Assembly (NCBI GenBank): GCA_012965445.1
Contig: DTSJ01000009.1
Span: forward strand, 1 to 5,679
Length of the DNA stretch: 5,679 bases
Direction of reading: 5' to 3'
Source of the DNA: Candidatus Hydrogenedentota bacterium
GTDB lineage: Bacteria; Hydrogenedentota; Hydrogenedentia; Hydrogenedentiales; GCA-2746185
The notes below the pieces were generated by a model, which saw only the letters and a list, made by a program, of their open reading frames with translations, searched no databases and was not told the DNA's origin. Both the position numbers and the translations under genes were made by a program. Shown piece after piece: positions 5,576 through 5,679 of the stretch (position 1 is its first letter; each line of letters begins with the position of its first letter).

Positions 5576-5679
5576 TTACTTTCCGATGAGTGTATTGACC
5601 ATCGTTTCAAAGAGTTTGCCGTACGGTGCGCGCAGCAACCCTGCGGATGTAAATCGGCTCTGATAGAAAATGCTCTTTT
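5576..5679 (-). CDS. C-terminal end of an unidentified protein (partial)
   Basis: On the minus strand an open frame enters from the right edge and ends at TAA (5576-5578). The last 33 residues include FYQSRFTSAGLLRAPYGKL and finish FETMVNTLIGK. I do not recognise the family. The sequence is mixed helical, not strongly hydrophobic, and looks like a folded C-terminus. Being coding is supported by the lack of stops and by the strong intrinsic terminator 11 bases downstream. The gene continues outside the window. Confidence 0.6.
   Translation of the reverse strand, partial: KSIFYQSRFTSAGLLRAPYGKLFETMVNTLIGK

Noticed and set aside
1..5679. A new defence, mobile or biosynthetic system
   Set aside because: I found no transposase, integrase, toxin-antitoxin pair, CRISPR repeat, reverse transcriptase or biosynthetic core enzyme; the genes are housekeeping or single accessory enzymes.

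Overview
The window (5,679 bases, moderately GC-rich, tightly packed) looks like ordinary bacterial chromosome with no mobile element, RNA gene or CRISPR array. Two predicted exported proteins, one of them a formylglycine-type S1 sulfatase, plus a YIP1-family membrane protein point to a diderm heterotroph, perhaps of the Planctomycetota/PVC or Hydrogenedentota kind. That placement is a weak inference, since no marker gene in the window fixes it.

Layout, left to right. (1) The last codons of an unknown membrane protein are followed after 15 bases by a YIP1-like five-helix membrane protein that starts with TTG. (2) A gene-free stretch of 373 bases (775-1147) contains two inverted-repeat zones and a candidate promoter. 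(3) Next comes a secreted protein with two tandem VOC (glyoxalase/dioxygenase-fold) domains. (4) A strong sigma70-like promoter (TGGACA, 17 bases, TATAGT) with a LexA/SOS-box-like palindrome in its spacer precedes ruvA, ruvB and an exported sulfatase. These three genes are spaced or overlapped like an operon: 3 bases separate ruvA from ruvB, and ruvB and the sulfatase overlap by 8 bases. (5) On the minus strand, convergent with the sulfatase, lie a small TPR-like protein, a clear intrinsic terminator, and the C-terminal end of an unknown gene that enters from the right edge.

RuvA and RuvB form the Holliday-junction branch-migration motor, and the SOS-like operator fits LexA control of ruvAB as known in other bacteria. 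ruvA as written carries an apparent one-base frameshift near 2693-2702. Reading straight through gives a 253-residue protein with a nonsense arginine/proline-rich tail. Skipping one base restores a normal 200-residue RuvA with an intact RuvB-binding C-terminus, ending 3 bases before ruvB. The sulfatase has no evident functional link to DNA repair, and its ribosome binding site lies inside the ruvB tail, so it probably rides on the ruvAB transcript.

I see no convincing new multi-gene system. The points most worth checking are the ruvA frameshift, the SOS-type operator, the repair-sulfatase overlap, and the terminator placed directly before the small minus-strand gene.
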